Shown here one piece after another: positions 24,036 to 37,168 of a stretch of DNA of 64,000 nucleotides; the first letter of the stretch is position 1; each line of letters starts with the position of its first letter. Location of the stretch: NCBI GenBank assembly GCA_963855995.1, contig OY979724.1, positions 2,700,858 to 2,764,857 on the forward strand, given 5' to 3'. The notes under the pieces were generated by a model that ran no database searches, was not told the origin of the DNA, and saw only the letters and a list, made by a program, of their open reading frames with translations. The position numbers were made by a program, and so were the translations under genes. This stretch comes from Muricea muricata (taxonomy: Eukaryota > Cnidaria > Anthozoa > Malacalcyonacea > Plexauridae).

Positions 24036-27000
24036 ATGCCTGGACTAAGGATCAAAGATGAAGATCGCAAAAACATCGACCATAGATTCTTGTGCACCAG
24101 CTGCAATTTGATCTTGTGCCAGCCAATGCAGACCTACTGCGGACACTTGATGTGTCTTACATGCTTCCAGACACTTCTCAAGTAGGTTGATTTTATATAT
24201 TGCTTGATGGCTTCGCTTTGCTGCGCTGCTTTATCACAGCTAGTCCTCGCTATTTACCAAATTTATTTCGTTTTACGTATGTACTAATTATAATTTGCCG
24301 ATGTGCCCATCTATAAGACCTCTAAACTGGTCTCCATCCCAAAGCTATAAAAAATGTCGTGATATTATTATCCAGGAATTCTAACCCAAGATGCCCTGAA
24401 GACGGTAGAGAACTGAAAAAGGAAGAGGTGAATATAGATCAAGCAATGTGAAATCATAGACAGGCCATGTGGCAGCAAAAACTCTTCAAAAGACTTCAAT
24501 GATAGTAAAAATCGTTAATCATATATAATTTTAATGCTTTGTTACCTTTGTTCCATTCGACGTGTACATTAACAGTCTGGCAATAATTTGTAGATCATAT
24601 GTGAGTTTTTTTGAAAATGGCTTGCAAACGTGGATCAAATTCACCGACCACGTTAATTCAAATTTACATCAAGTTAATATAAATGGTTTGATATTAATTT
24701 CTAAAACAAATTGAGTTGCAACTCTGATCTGTATACTATTTAGTACACAGGCTGTTGAAAAAATGCCCCTATTAGACTTTAGAGGACACTTTTTTAAGCA
24801 AGAGCTGGGATTTAAAATTGTTACAATTTAGGGAAAGTCCAACATATTTTCCTTAGTGCGAATTTTAATATCAAAATGTTGAACTGTGTTATTTTTGTAG
24901 CAATCGAAAGGAGCGAAAAAATTGTGAGACCTTGTTAAAAACAATTTAGAAATAGTGTTTTGATTTCGGGAAACAAACCCCAAAGTTTGACGAGGGACAT
25001 TTTTTAGTAAAGCAATTATAATTATATGCATGGCGACATGCGATGTTGAGCTATTCAATTATTTCTCTTAATTCAATTTTAGGCGTTCCCTGACTGTTTC
25101 ACGCAACGGGAGCTTAAAAGGATTTCCCTGCATTGTCCTAACTCTGGCTGTCCTTGGCATGGCACCTACGGACAGTTGGAGGTGAGTTTAAGTGGTATGA
25201 GAAAGAAGAAGATTGATTGATACAATTTTTGAATCGGGAATAGAAAATTAGGCTCCCTGCTTTTTCAGCTATGTTTAGTTAGGTCGAGGATACTGAAGAC
25301 TCAAGGTTCAAAAAAACCATCTTAAATTTAGTTCAATTAATAACTGCTCAAGGATTACAATTATTGCTAAACTTACACACAGACTCTAATGAAAATGCTA
25401 CTTTTATTAATATTTTTTCTTTGTTATAATCAAGCACATGGGTCATGAATAGTTATGATAGTTAGGCCTATTAGAGTCATGAATAGTTAGGCCTATTAGA
25501 GTTTCCTAAAACCTGTTGGTTCATTCCCTGTGCTTGAAAACTAGAGTACATAGAGATGGGCTTGTTTTTCTCTCGTGTTTTCTGAGTGATCATTTTACTT
25601 TATTTGTTTTAAGGACCTCTCGCTGGTCTCATGCTTAAGGGTTGATGAACTTCAACAACCCTTACCACGAGCTAAATTTGGACAAGCGTGGTTAATAATA
25701 CAAAAGGCCATGCAGTTGTTGAAAAGTCGGTTACCTTAACCTTGGCTTAACGTAAAATTCAATACAAATTTCCCAGCAGCTTTTTTAGAAATATTTCTTT
25801 CGGTTTAAAAGGTGTTGAAAAGAATGGACGGGTATATAAAAAATACATATACTATATAAAACAGGGTTTAATTTTTAGCGCTAACCCAACTTTGGTCAAT
25901 TGGCTCAGGAATAAAAACTTATTATTATGCAATAATCTCTTTCTGATTCAGGGACATTCACATGTCTGTGAACATGCTCAGATAAAGTGTACCAATCCCA
26001 ATTGCAAGATGAACTTCAAACGCTCTCGTTTGGCCGAACATTTGAAAAACCAATGTGAATATCGGAACGTGAAATGTGACTATTGTGGAAAAGATGTTAC
26101 ATTTGCCTCAGTAAAGGTAAGTGAAGAAAATTATGTTTAAGGCAACACGGTTGGTCCATGCATTTGTCTTGTACAATTAATAGGATGCCATAGATTTGAC
26201 TTCAGAAATGACAACGAGTTTTTAACTACCTGACATCTTCTCCTCATTTTCGAACGGTCATAGGTAGGTATGGGAGTTTTTTGAGGTTCGCCGCTCGATC
26301 AAGTGAGAATGATAGGAGTTACCAAGTACAAATATTTTATTATCCTTATTCGAAAAAACGAGAGCACACGTTGATAACGTAAAGGCGGTCCTTTCTTTTC
26401 CATTATTTTGCACCGTGTGTAGAGCCAACCAAGGTTTGAAGCTGGTTCCCGAGTTCAAAAGGGAAGGGTTGTGACGACACATCACATATGTGCCAGTGAA
26501 AAACCAGAGTTGGTGAACTGAGAAAATCTTCAAATTTGAACAGATAAAAGGCGCTTGAAACTCTTTATAATTCCGAACAAATACAGTATCCATACTCAAT
26601 TCTATACTAACTGTTTCTTTAGGAACACGTTGAAACGAGCTGTGAAGGTACACCAGTGACGTGCAAATACTGTCGAGAAAATGTTCTGAGACGAGACATT
26701 GAACGACATGAGAGACTCGCGTGTGAGGAGGCTCCAGTATCATGTGAATTTCAGGCTCTTGGCTGCAATCATGATGAGGTATCTATAAAATTTACAGTCG
26801 GTTGACGCGAGAAGCGACAATAAGAAATCTTTTTAAAATCTACTGTTTTATTCTAACGCTTATATATAATTTATGAGACGTGCATACACGACATTTATTC
26901 GTTTACACAACCTTAATTGTACCCGGGATATTTATGCCTTATAATCAACGCTTTTAGTGCTAAAAGAAGCCGATTTCTTTATACTTTATTTTTACCTCTT

Positions 27001-27866
27001 CCTTCTCCTAGTCGAGCAGTAACGCAGGGAAAAATTGCGTCTGCACATGCAGCAGGCTTGTTTCAAAAGTTTGATTCTGTCAATAATGTCTTGCGTTTTA
27101 GCTAGTTATGACCCTTTTATCGTATTCGATAATTTTCTGTAAATTCTTACATTCAATTCATCTTTGATACAACTTGTAGGCCTTGAAGCGAAAGGAATTG
27201 CGCCAACATATGAACGATCGCTTAAAGGATCATGTCGGCTTTCTGGGCCAATCTATTCGCATCCATGTTCCGCAGCGATTTAACGTTGTTCTCAAGAAGT
27301 TGTCTACCTTGGAGAGAAATGTCCAACATCTTTTCAAGAATATGAGCTTAGACCCAAACACCGTCAAAATTACTGACATGGAGTCTCAAAGAGCCCCCCG
27401 TGCACAACAAACGATCCATAGCTATAACGGTACTCTACTGTGGAAAATTGATGGCTACCAGAGCAAACGACAAGATGCAATCAATGGAGTCAAAACAGCC
27501 TTGTACAGCCATCCTTTCTATAGCTCTCAGTTTGGGTACAAAATGTGTGCTAAGATACACATGAATGGGGATGGTTCCGGCAAAGGTTCCCATTTGTCGC
27601 TGTTTTTTGTTGTGATGAAAGGAGACTACGATGCTCTTCAAACCTGGCCATTTCAAAAGAAGATCACAATGATGCTCTTGGATCAAGGTAACGGAGATCA
27701 CATGATTGATGCATTTCACTCCGATCCTCAGAGTTCTTCTTTTCAACGCCCGAAGTCTGATATGAATATCGCTTGGGGTTCTCCTCTCTTTATGCCGCTT
27801 GATAGTTTAAGTAACCGTCAATACATCAAAGATGACGTGATGTTCGTGAAGATCATTGTCGATTAA
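24036..27866 (+). CDS. TRAF-family adaptor/E3 ligase, tandem copy 2 (short coiled coil)
   Basis: 434-aa TRAF paralogue. Exons: 24036-24181, 24376-24427, 25083-25181, 25952-26116, 26623-26778, 27180-27866; all GT-AG and in frame. The C3HC3D RING is retained (CTSC, CGH, CLTC, CPED) but substituted around the ligands (TYCGHLMCLTC, K49). The three zinc-finger exons match gene 1 in length. Exon 6 is 687 bases against 948 in the other copies: the coiled coil before MATH is about 87 codons shorter, with one junction after AATATGAGCTTAGA. MATH (284-434) is almost identical in DNA to gene 1, with SSS at 391-393, but NIASG is NIAWG (Trp405). By my alignment this Ser corresponds to a receptor-contacting Ser of TRAF2. 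Shortening may weaken trimerisation. Expression is unknown, but the frame is fully open. Confidence 0.93.
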
Positions 27867-27916
27867 TTTCGACATGGCCGGAGGGTTGTTGACGTATAGA
27901 CTTGACTTTATATTGT

Positions 27917-28005
27917 GTTTTTCCCAAATCCACTAATAGCAATTCTTAAATTGCCCGATTGTTCATGTCGCGGGTAACTAACTGTCCTAAAACGTTCGTA
28001 TTGGT
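27917..28005. repeat. dispersed repeat, copy A
   Basis: Shares AATAGCAATTCTT, ATTGTTCAT and CCTAAAACGTT in the same order with 57382-57465. Non-coding and diverged; element type unknown. Confidence 0.6.
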
Positions 28006-28348
28006 TAGCGGAGAAAACAATACGCACGTGACGATAGAACTTTGTTTCTGCCTGTTTCAGAACAAGACCATTTTGTGTCCAGACCTTCCAACTTTGCGAC
28101 TTGAAAATGAGTGAGATTTCCCCGCTTGCCCCCCCCTCCCGAAATTTTTTAAACTGAAGTATCATTTACTGCATTTTCGAAGAAGATTAACATGCCATAT
28201 ATACGAAACAACAAGGGCCAGACTACCACGTTCATTAATGGTAGGGGTGTATATAATACATGTTTTAGAAACGTTTTACTTGCAGAGATGTGTTAAAACA
28301 AAAAATGGATATAGATTCCATATTTTTCACGTTTGCGTGAGAAAATAG
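28006..28348. other. non-coding flank of TRAF gene 2
   Basis: Contains a C-run near 28128-28140. No coding frame or RNA gene recognised. Confidence 0.45.
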
Positions 28349-28724
28349 TAGGGACCTTAAGATTTACGACGCGGCAGCTCGACGACGCGGCTTCATAACA
28401 AAAGGTATTTTTATAGAAGACAAAAGCCATGAATAATTTGTGGTCCCAGGGGTATTCTCAAGTGCGTAGCCATGCCTAATAGAACATCAAACTGAGAATT
28501 ATCACGTCCCTTGGGCAACGCGAAGCATGCTACGACGTAAGAAGCGTTTTGGAAGCCCAACTTATAGCAGAAAGCATATCGTTTTGGGCAACAAAAATAT
28601 TTGTAAGTTACTAAAACAAGCTTCAAATGGTTATTGAAACAATCAAATTCCAAAAAGCTTCTTCCTGTACTTATATATGACACCGCATCGTCGAGCTGTC
28701 GCGTCGTAAATCTTAAGGTCCCTA
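28349..28724. mobile_element. MITE with TA-flanked TIRs
   Basis: 376 bp counting the TA at each end. TAGGGACCTTAAGATTTACG and complement CGTAAATCTTAAGGTCCCTA are exact; the arms continue through CGACGACGCGG and CCGCATCGTCG. TA at both tips fits a Tc1/mariner-type element. No open frame of note. Confidence 0.85.
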
Positions 28725-28878
28725 GTGTCTACGTGTGCGAGCGTGAGAAATAGGTCAAATGTGTGTCTCACGCAAAATGAGTGAGAGTTGGAAGGTCTGT
28801 TTGTGTCGTATGCAATGTGATTTCTTTACAGCTAATTCTGCTGATTTGACTGTGATATTTATTTCTCCAAAAACCATT

Positions 28879-29402
28879 ACCAGCAGACAATTTAATAAAA
28901 TATAAGAAAAAACATACTCCGAAAAACAACATCTTGTAGACTCAAGATTCGAGCTTTTAAAAACAAGTTAACAATTTTGCGGTGATATTTCGACTCTATT
29001 TCAAAGTCATTGTCAAACCAGAATAAGCTATTTACAAACATGCTATCATATTATATACAAAGAAACAGGAAGAGATGACGTATTAGAAACATTACACTAT
29101 TGACATATGATGATGCTTAGGAAAAGACCACGAGTTTGAGAAATGTTCGTGTTCCCTTCATTAATGGCATCATTAAGTAATAAGCATCATCATATGTCAA
29201 TAGTGTAATGTTTCTAATACGTCATCTCTTCCTGTTTCTTTGTATATAATATGATAGCATGTTTGTAAATAGCTTATTCTGGTTTGACAAAGACTTTGAA
29301 ATAGAGTCGAAATATCACCGCAAAATTTTTATCTTGTTTTTAAAAGCTCGAATCTTGAGTCTACAAGATGTTGTTTTTCGGAGTATGTTTTTTCTTATAT
29401 TT
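28879..29402. repeat. foldback repeat, copy 2
   Basis: Same family as 3066-3472. It begins CCAGCAGACAATTTAATAAA, which is the complement of the right end of copy 1. The arms exceed 200 bp (TATAAGAAAAAACATACTCC...; AAATAGAGTCGAAATATCAC and complement), with a further inner palindrome built on GTAATGTTTCTAATACGTC. Potential very long hairpin, non-coding. Confidence 0.85.
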
Positions 29403-31996
29403 ATTTCTCGCATTGTTAAATTTTGCTTAATTGTTATTATCGCTGAATGGTTTAGATTTAAATTTTGTAACAGACCCATATTATCTATGACCCATATTAT
29501 TAGCATTCATTCCTTTAGAAATATTGATCACGAAGCAACACTGGTCTAATAACCAATAAGTATGCTTGGGGTAGCTGGTGACGTCAAAAAGTTTCACCAT
29601 TGCACCAGCAATACCCCCAGCATTGTTAGGGAATTTCCCTTTCAAATCTTTTTTTCATCGAGTTGCATTGAGTTTTATCCCTTACTGGTATCCTTTTGAA
29701 GCATTACTGGGTGAGTGACAGCATGTTTTACATTCCCACAATGTATGTATGTACGCATACCCATACGCATGCATACCCTTGACCCAGATATTTAATTTAC
29801 CTGCAGGGGACGTGGCACACCTAGGTTTAAGGAAATTAAAAACTGGTAAAGACAAGCACCTTTTTAATAACAATAGTATATCACCATAGGACATTAGGAA
29901 GAAGAATAATATTTGGTTTTGGCCAATGAAAATTGGGCAATGTCCATTTGCGCGCCAAAAAACTTTGCCAAAACAATCTAACAATCCTGAACAAAAATAA
30001 TAGCACACCTCAAATATGAAGACATTGACTCTGTATTCCCCCAGGCTTTAAAGATATTGACTCCCCCCTCCCCCCATTCAATGTTGCACGAGATTTAGGG
30101 CGAACGCTAAGTCCCTACCACAACATTGTGTCATTTGTGTGGGGGCAAGGGGGGTCTGAACATCATGCTTTGAAAACAGCGAAGGCGTATATGTGCGTTG
30201 CTTTAAATACAAGCTAATGAATGTGTGATTTTTCCCTACGTGTGCCAAGTCCAAGGTTTTTGTCCAGGATTGTAGCATTGTTTGACAAGTTGTGGCAAAA
30301 AGACAGTAATCAGTATGATTAGAAACACAGGAAAGGAGGAAACATAACATTTGCGCCTAATTCAAAATTAATTGACAGCAATTGACTTTTTTTACATTTG
30401 AGCGTCATTGCTAATCAATACCAGAGGGATTGAAAGAATCACTTTCGCAACCTCGCTGCGAGAGAATTTCTTTTGAGATTTCCAATTGGTGGACTTGGAA
30501 AACTCAATACACACGTGACGCCGTATAAAGACTACGTTTAAGTAAATGAACGTTGATCAACATATAGATAGCAAGTTGTATTGTTATTCTGATGAGTTTC
30601 CAAGCCATATGTTGGATTTTTGTTTCCGCGTTTAATTTGCGCAAGATTGATAATTTTAACTGTAGTAGAGCAACGGGGTTCGTTGGGATTTTTTCTGCAC
30701 TATGTGAGCTAAAATCACAAAAAAACCAATTGAAAAGAATGGACAATTTAGATATAATTCAACTATTTACAATACTCAGTCGCTCCGACTCGTATTTTCA
30801 AGACGTGCATAATTGGCGTGATTTGCCCACAGAGTTCTTTTCCTGTTTATTGTTCCACAGAGTCCTTTTCCTGTTTATGTCTTCGTCCAATTAATTCTAA
30901 TGGTAATTTATGCATTCTACATAATTATTTACATGACAATATAATGGACAATATGAATATATGGCGAGCCGCCAAAAATGATTTCATTAATTTTAGCTGT
31001 CACTCGTTGTTCTTTTCGTTGCAATGTATATGTGTTTTGCAATTGCTTTTTAGAAACTTTCTGACTAACCTCTTATCGTAGACAAGTAAACATAAATTCA
31101 ATAACCCCCAGCATTGAGCACCCCCAACATAAATTCAATTACACTTAGCATATGCAATGAGATGAATAAATCTGTATAGTTTTCATCCGCTGTGAACGAA
31201 GGGAAAATGGGCTTCACAGTTTGCAGCGAGTTTGTTATTATAATTGTAAATTTGTAAATCAATGAAGTCTTGACACGTGGGCGGTATCAGATAAAGGTAC
31301 TTGATATTTGAAGAAGGGCATTTCGATGAAAGACTTTGGTTTTCTAATTTTCGGAAGAAGCAAAGTTGCTAGCCCAGGTTGGTAGTCATTGGAATTTTAT
31401 AACAAATTAGAATTTTTAATAATTTAAGCTTTGTGAATATTTTGTATGTATACAGTGCGCGTACATGAAATACCACGGATTAGTCGACCATATATTTTCA
31501 ATTCTACAGATATTAAGATGTAAGAGTCCAATTAATGACTTTAGTGCAGTCTGGCCATAAATGTATGTCTGTGTGCAATTAACACGCGCCTGTCATTGTG
31601 CTGTAGTAGGAGCACAACAGCAAGAATCAAAGATTGTTCCAGTAATGCAATAAAGTTTTACATAAGAAGATTGTTTTGTATTTGGTTACCTTATTTCGTT
31701 AAAGGAAAAGTGTTTTGGGGGTTACACAAATGTAAAAGGATTTTATCGATCATGATCACGGCCAATAAAAAAGGCCGATAAATTACCGTATATGAGAAGT
31801 AGTACAACTGTATTATTTAAATAGTGAAATATTGCTAGACTTACCCAATACCCGCATACGAGAAGATGAGAAATTATGTAAATTTGCATGCTTCCGCATG
31901 GCACTATTATTAATAACATGTTATAACATAATATGGTTAGGGTATTTCCCCTATTCAAATGAAGCACACTGCATACATAGAAATTGCTGTCCTTAT
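29403..31996. other. intergenic, nothing recognised
   Basis: Non-coding AT-rich stretch. A C-rich low-complexity patch lies at 30062-30076, with a short direct repeat around 30830-30865 (CACAGAGT.CTTTTCCTGTTTAT). No gene, RNA or element end supported. Confidence 0.45.
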
Positions 31997-32371
31997 TTTA
32001 GACCCCGTTCACACGATACCGGCAGAGTTTGAAAACGGTATGAAATTCTTACGTTTAGAGGGGTTGCGTTCACACGATGCCGGTATGAAATTGTGTGAAA
32101 CCATAACGCTAACCGTAAGAGTTTGAAAACGGCATACGTACCGTAAGACTTTGAAAACGGAACGAAACTCAACCGTCAGACTACCGTGTGAACGCCTAAC
32201 CGTAAGAGTTTTATTACGGTTATGCAAAACATTTTAGCGTGCGAATTTCAATAATGAAATGAACAAAAGTTGTAACAAGTATAACTCTACCGGTACCGTG
32301 TGAATAGTTGAAAACGTAATGATTTTTAACCGGCAGGGTTTCATACCGGTATCGTGTGAACCGGGTCTAAA
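31997..32371. mobile_element. TIR element with internal CCGTTCACACGAT repeats
   Basis: 375 bp. Left end TTTAGACCCCGTTCACACGA, right end TCGTGTGAACCGGGTCTAAA. The motif CGTTCACACGAT/TACCGTGTGAA and AACCGTAAGAGTTT recur internally several times. A TTA/TAA duplication would fit PIF/Harbinger, but this is uncertain. Non-coding. Confidence 0.75.
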
Positions 32372-33009
32372 TCCTGATAAAAATTTTGTGGAAACAACTG
32401 TTACGTCATCCTGAAACTTTATCAGAAGACGTTGTGAAAACACGAATGATGATTAGGGAGAACGCAATGCACTGCGGTATATAGTTAGCGTGTGTGTGTG
32501 TGTGTGTAGGCGGTAAGTCGTGGGTAGTGTCATTTCCCGTTTTTAGCAATAACCTAATTATGACCCCTGTAGAGCTCAAAACTCCTAAAAGCACAAACTA
32601 TTAACATTTTTTGTGCCACAAAGAATGTTAATAAAGATGAGTTTTATCAATACAATATAAATCCACAACAGGTGGCACATTTGACATTTGGCGCTTTTAA
32701 TCCTATTCGTGTTATTTACAAATTATGCTATACTGTTCAGTGTTTAAAGTAAATACAAAAGCGACAGATTAATTTCAGTTGTTATTTTAAGACATAATGT
32801 GAGAAAACTATGCCGAAAAATGGGCCGTTCTCATGCTTTCCTTCAATACAACGGTGGCCGAGTGCCTGAGTTATTGTGGTTCTTAGCTCAATGATACACA
32901 TCCAATAATATTTGTTGCATTTTACCCAATCCTATCACTGTCAAATCATTACTTCAGCCGATTAATGTGCACATGTATGGGGTTGCTCGGTGCTACATTA
33001 TCAAATATG
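32372..33009. other. intergenic with short (GT)n
   Basis: A (GT)n run occurs at about 32490-32506. Nothing else is supported. Confidence 0.45.
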
Positions 33010-33578
33010 CTGAAGAAACTCTAAAATAGAGCATTTGGCATAATTACTAAAGAGAGTTGAAATTCAAAGTAAATTGAATATTTCAAATCTTGAGCAGACA
33101 CGAAATAAACAACGTTTTATCCTTATGTACAAAATAAATAAAAAAATTGGTTCCTGACTACTTGGGAAATACTGTGTTTAAGCGTGACATACATAATGAT
33201 ACTTATAGGCAGTCAGTAAATTTGGTATTCCTAAAACCAAGAACAAATTATATGAAATGCTCATTTGGCTATAGAGGCGCAAAAAATTGGAATGCATTGC
33301 CCAATAGCTTTAAAAAAATCAGAAAGCATAACCATTTTAAAATCATTACCAAGATGTGACATGAGATTATAAAATATACCTGTTTATAATAGTATATATA
33401 ATTCATCATTTATATGTATTTTTGTGCAATTAATTTAGTTTTATCATCGTAAATAGTATAATATAGTTTAATACTTGTTATAAAGCACGGCCAGTTGGAA
33501 GATCACTTTCGACTTCTTTTGTAATTTTAATTAGTGAAACTGTACCGTGTAAAAATATTGTGATAATAATGATAATAA
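33010..33578 (+). pseudogene. LINE 3' remnant (RT C-terminus and 3' UTR)
   Basis: The frame encodes a broken form of the conserved LINE tail: LKKL(stop)NRAFGIITKES, then KINKKLVPDYLGNTVFKRDI and SFGYRGAKNWNALPNSFKKI, a block typical of the end of CR1/Jockey-like ORF2. It ends at the TGA at 33357-33359. About 220 bases of 3' UTR follow, ending in a GATAATAATGATAATAA tail, a usual LINE 3' end. The reverse transcriptase core is missing (5'-truncated copy). Confidence 0.75.
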
Positions 33579-35882
33579 CCGTGCCGAAATCGTTTATGAT
33601 CAGGATCAAATATGAACGATTACGTAAATATCAGACATGTTGGCGTTAAGTATTTTGTCTGCCTAGTTTGTATCGACGCTCGTTTCGAACGCTTGAGCTT
33701 TAGCTCAAAGTTTTTGCTTGATTTCTAATGTCTCGTATTTCAGTTCAAAAATTTTCATAAGGGACTTTCCATCCGCACTTCTTGCAGTCGTACTTTGTGT
33801 GTTTAAATCTCCCTCACATTGCTAAGAAGTACCCGAGCTGAAAATTTAGAGTTTGAATGTATAATATAACATTCATTCTTGTCCACATATATTGTACACA
33901 CCAACAAATAAAGTTTTGATATGATTAAATGTGATAAAAAAGGAAATGTTTCTAAAATTTGGTTCTATAGAATGCTGAATGAAACAGAATATTCTAGAGC
34001 CGCAATTTCGTTGTTTTGCGGTTGCATAGGAATGGAATAAAACAACTATATGAATATCTATAGACACTTCTAGAACGTTTTTTGTGAAAATCATCTTGAA
34101 TGACACAAATAATTATATCAGGTTGAATTTCATGGGACTGGAAATCCCTATGCTAATTTCCGGTTGCATAGGAATGGAATAAAACAACTATATGAAGACA
34201 TAAACACTTCTAGAGAACGTTTTTTTACTTTTATTTGGCACATTTTTATCGGCCTTATATTTCCTGATATTCCTATTTTTACTGATAATACACATAAGTT
34301 ATAACACAACTGTAACGTTTATCATAATAACGTGAAAATCATCTTTAATGTACAACAGAACTGCAACTGATTAGCTATATCAGGTAGAATCCATGGAAAA
34401 TCCCTATGGGCGTATGGCTATGCTAAAAGATGACGTATTGTTGTCAGTGCAAGTGTTTCTTGTCGTCTGATTTCCACTTTCAAATCGAAAACATTGTTGA
34501 ATCATATAGTACGTATATTCTAATTAACTTTCTTACTTTATACTATGACCAATCATCTTTTTTTGCAAAGTATGTTTAAAAGCATTTTTAGCATCTTTAA
34601 AAGCAGTTTTTGGCCCAGATTACCTACAGGGTAGTTAGACCTTAGACGCGTGTTGATAGTTGATACTTTATATTTTGAATTTGATTTCTCATTTCATGCC
34701 TACTTTTTTTTCTCGTGACACGCACATATTCCGCACGCGTTGTGTGTTTGGGTTCCTGTACTAATGTTGCTCGGACAATGTACCACACATATTGCTAAGA
34801 ATATAAGTGAAATTTGGTATAAACCCCAGGAATATACAATTGATTTATATTATTGAGAATATTTCTGTTGCTCAAAATTTGTAGAATGTAGTGTTTTTTA
34901 AATTTTAAACACGTACATATGTATTAAAGAAATACATTTAAATATTAGTATTATAACTAACTTTAAATTAAACTGGTGCCTGTGCACGGTTAGTAAACAT
35001 ATATGTAATATATATATATATATATATATATATTCCTAATATATATATTCCTATGTAATATATATATTCCTATATACAGGGTGAATATACAGGGTTGCCC
35101 TTTCAAATTCAAATTAGCCACGAATTTCATTACGGTTTACCTGTATAGTATGCATTGATTTTACTTAATTCCCAATTTCAATAAATAGGATGCGACCAAG
35201 TCGATCTTGAAGGGATAGTGTCACGCTATTCTCCAAAATATACATCGTAAATGTATTCAGTTGAAATATACGAGTAATATTAATCACATTTAGGCTGAAA
35301 CATGCAATGTTAGAAAGAGTTTTGTCACAATTTACCAAAACGTGAATGCTGTTTGCTAACGAAAAATTCAAAATGACAATACAACCCTACGGTGGCCCAT
35401 AGGGGACATGCTCAATTTTAAATGGCCTTGCTGCAAGTTTAAAATAGTCTTGTTGGAAGTTTAGATATCCTCAATGCTGCATATTTAAATTCCATTGTTA
35501 TATGTTTAACTGATATTATTGCTGCCTGTTTATATAGAATTGGTGTATGTATGACTTCAAAAGAAATTAATTGTGCAGAACACGAATATATGAATATGTG
35601 TAGGAAATGCCTGAGCTTGAGGTATTATTAAAATAATGATTTTGAGTAATACCGAGAGCGAGGGTATCATGCGACTTAATGCACATTGTGGTTAGGTTTT
35701 GAACAAAGAAATGTGTGCAGCGAGCAACAATTGCATTGTTGTGGCAAATTAAAATTAACACCTTCTTGTTTAAATGTATTTTGAACTAAATTAATCAATG
35801 ACGTGTTTGCATATTTGAAAATAAGCTCCGCGCTTATGCCAATGTTGAGTGTGCGAATAAGTGTATTGTAAAGATTGTTAAG
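33579..35882. other. AT-rich intergenic with local repeats
   Basis: A local duplication at 34020-34420 repeats GTTGCATAGGAATGGAATAA (34021 and 34163) and GTGAAAATCATCTT (34084 and 34331). Simple (TA)n with ATTCCTA interruptions lies at 35009-35072. No gene recognised; the upstream part of the recombinase frame that follows was not found. Confidence 0.5.
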
Positions 35883-36344
35883 TTGTATATTTCGAAATGC
35901 CCCGAAGAGGGTTTGAGAAAAGCGTTTTATTTAAAGCCTTTGCAAAAGTACGAGAAGAAGCAAATATGGTTTTCCAGTGTCCCAATAGGCCACAATAAGT
36001 TGCAAGGTATGGTGAAAACTATAATGGAGAAAGGACGTGTAAGTGGGCTTTTCACTAATCATTCATTGCGGGCAGCAGCCGTATCGAGATTATATCGTGA
36101 AGGGGTTGATGATAAGCTAATCAAAGGGGTAACTGGGCATCGATCAGAAGCCATCAACGGTTATAACCGAGAATTCGATGAGCAGCATGTAAATGTCTCG
36201 AAAATCGTACAAGATATCAGATCAGGGAAGGGTGAAACGACAAAAAGTTGCATATCAAAAGATCAACCAGCTGATCGAATGGGATCGATTGTTTTAAATA
36301 TCAGTAGTGGAAATTGTAACGTAACAATAGTGAAGAAGTCCTAG
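35883..36344 (+). pseudogene. Crypton-like tyrosine recombinase, C-terminal fragment
   Basis: Open frame of about 153 codons without an ATG at its 5' end. The C-terminal catalytic part of a tyrosine recombinase is clear: HSLRAAAVSRLYREGVDDKL is the HxxR box (His, Arg), GVTGHRSEAINGYNR supplies the second His and the nucleophilic Tyr. The wording TGHRS...Y is characteristic of Crypton and related eukaryotic YR transposases. The N-terminal half with the first catalytic Arg is absent, so it is either a last exon or a truncated relic. It ends LNISSGNCNVTIVKKS, TAG. A Crypton should leave no TIR, and none is seen around it. Confidence 0.7.
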
Positions 36345-36814
36345 TGGTCTTAAAACTAGGATGTTGTAGTTGAATGTAGAGTTGTGTGTTGGAAAGCAAG
36401 TTGTTGAAGTGTTAATTTAACATCAATAAAAAAGGCAAAGTTGTAAGCTATGATGGTTCATTATTTATTTCAGCAAAACATGGAGCTATTGAACTACATA
36501 TGCAATTGACCATTTCACTTTTTAAAATAACGATACTCGTGTTAGTATAAATGTCCTTTTTTAGAAGTGTAAATAAACGTTGAAATGGTCAATTTGGCTA
36601 CGTAACCAAATTGGTTTCTTACTTTCTTGGGGCTGTTATTTACATAATGGGGTCATTATTTAAAATAATAACCTCGTGTTGCATTTGATGAACGTAATAA
36701 GTAATATAGGATTCACTTGAGCAAAACGTTTCTTAAAGATAATAACCTATTCAAAACAATGGTAATGTGCATTAAGCCCGCCTCACTTATCGCGCTGGCA
36801 ATGCTTACTGCTCA
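36345..36814. other. intergenic
   Basis: AATAAA occurs at 36425-36430, some 80 bases after the recombinase stop, and could be its polyadenylation signal. Otherwise unremarkable. Confidence 0.4.
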
Positions 36815-37168
36815 GCATGCTTCCACCTAAACCTCGCTATTAACAAAGCTGTGGACTTTGCGCGAGTGCTGTGTTGGTGGTCCGACGTTTAGTGGACGCG
36901 CTATAAAATTCCCCAAAACAACACACTTTATAATATTTTGTGAAATATATGATAACGTTAACTACGCGCAATGTCTGTCGTATGATACGGCTTGCATATA
37001 GAATAGCCACTATATTCTGCTAATTTTCGCAACAATGTGGAATCATCTGATTCTTGAATTTAAAGTGGAATGTTATTTAATATTTACAAATGAAAAAGAA
37101 AAGTGTACACAAACTATACATAGTCGTCTGTTTTACGTAATATATACGTCTAAAAGCCAGAAACAATG

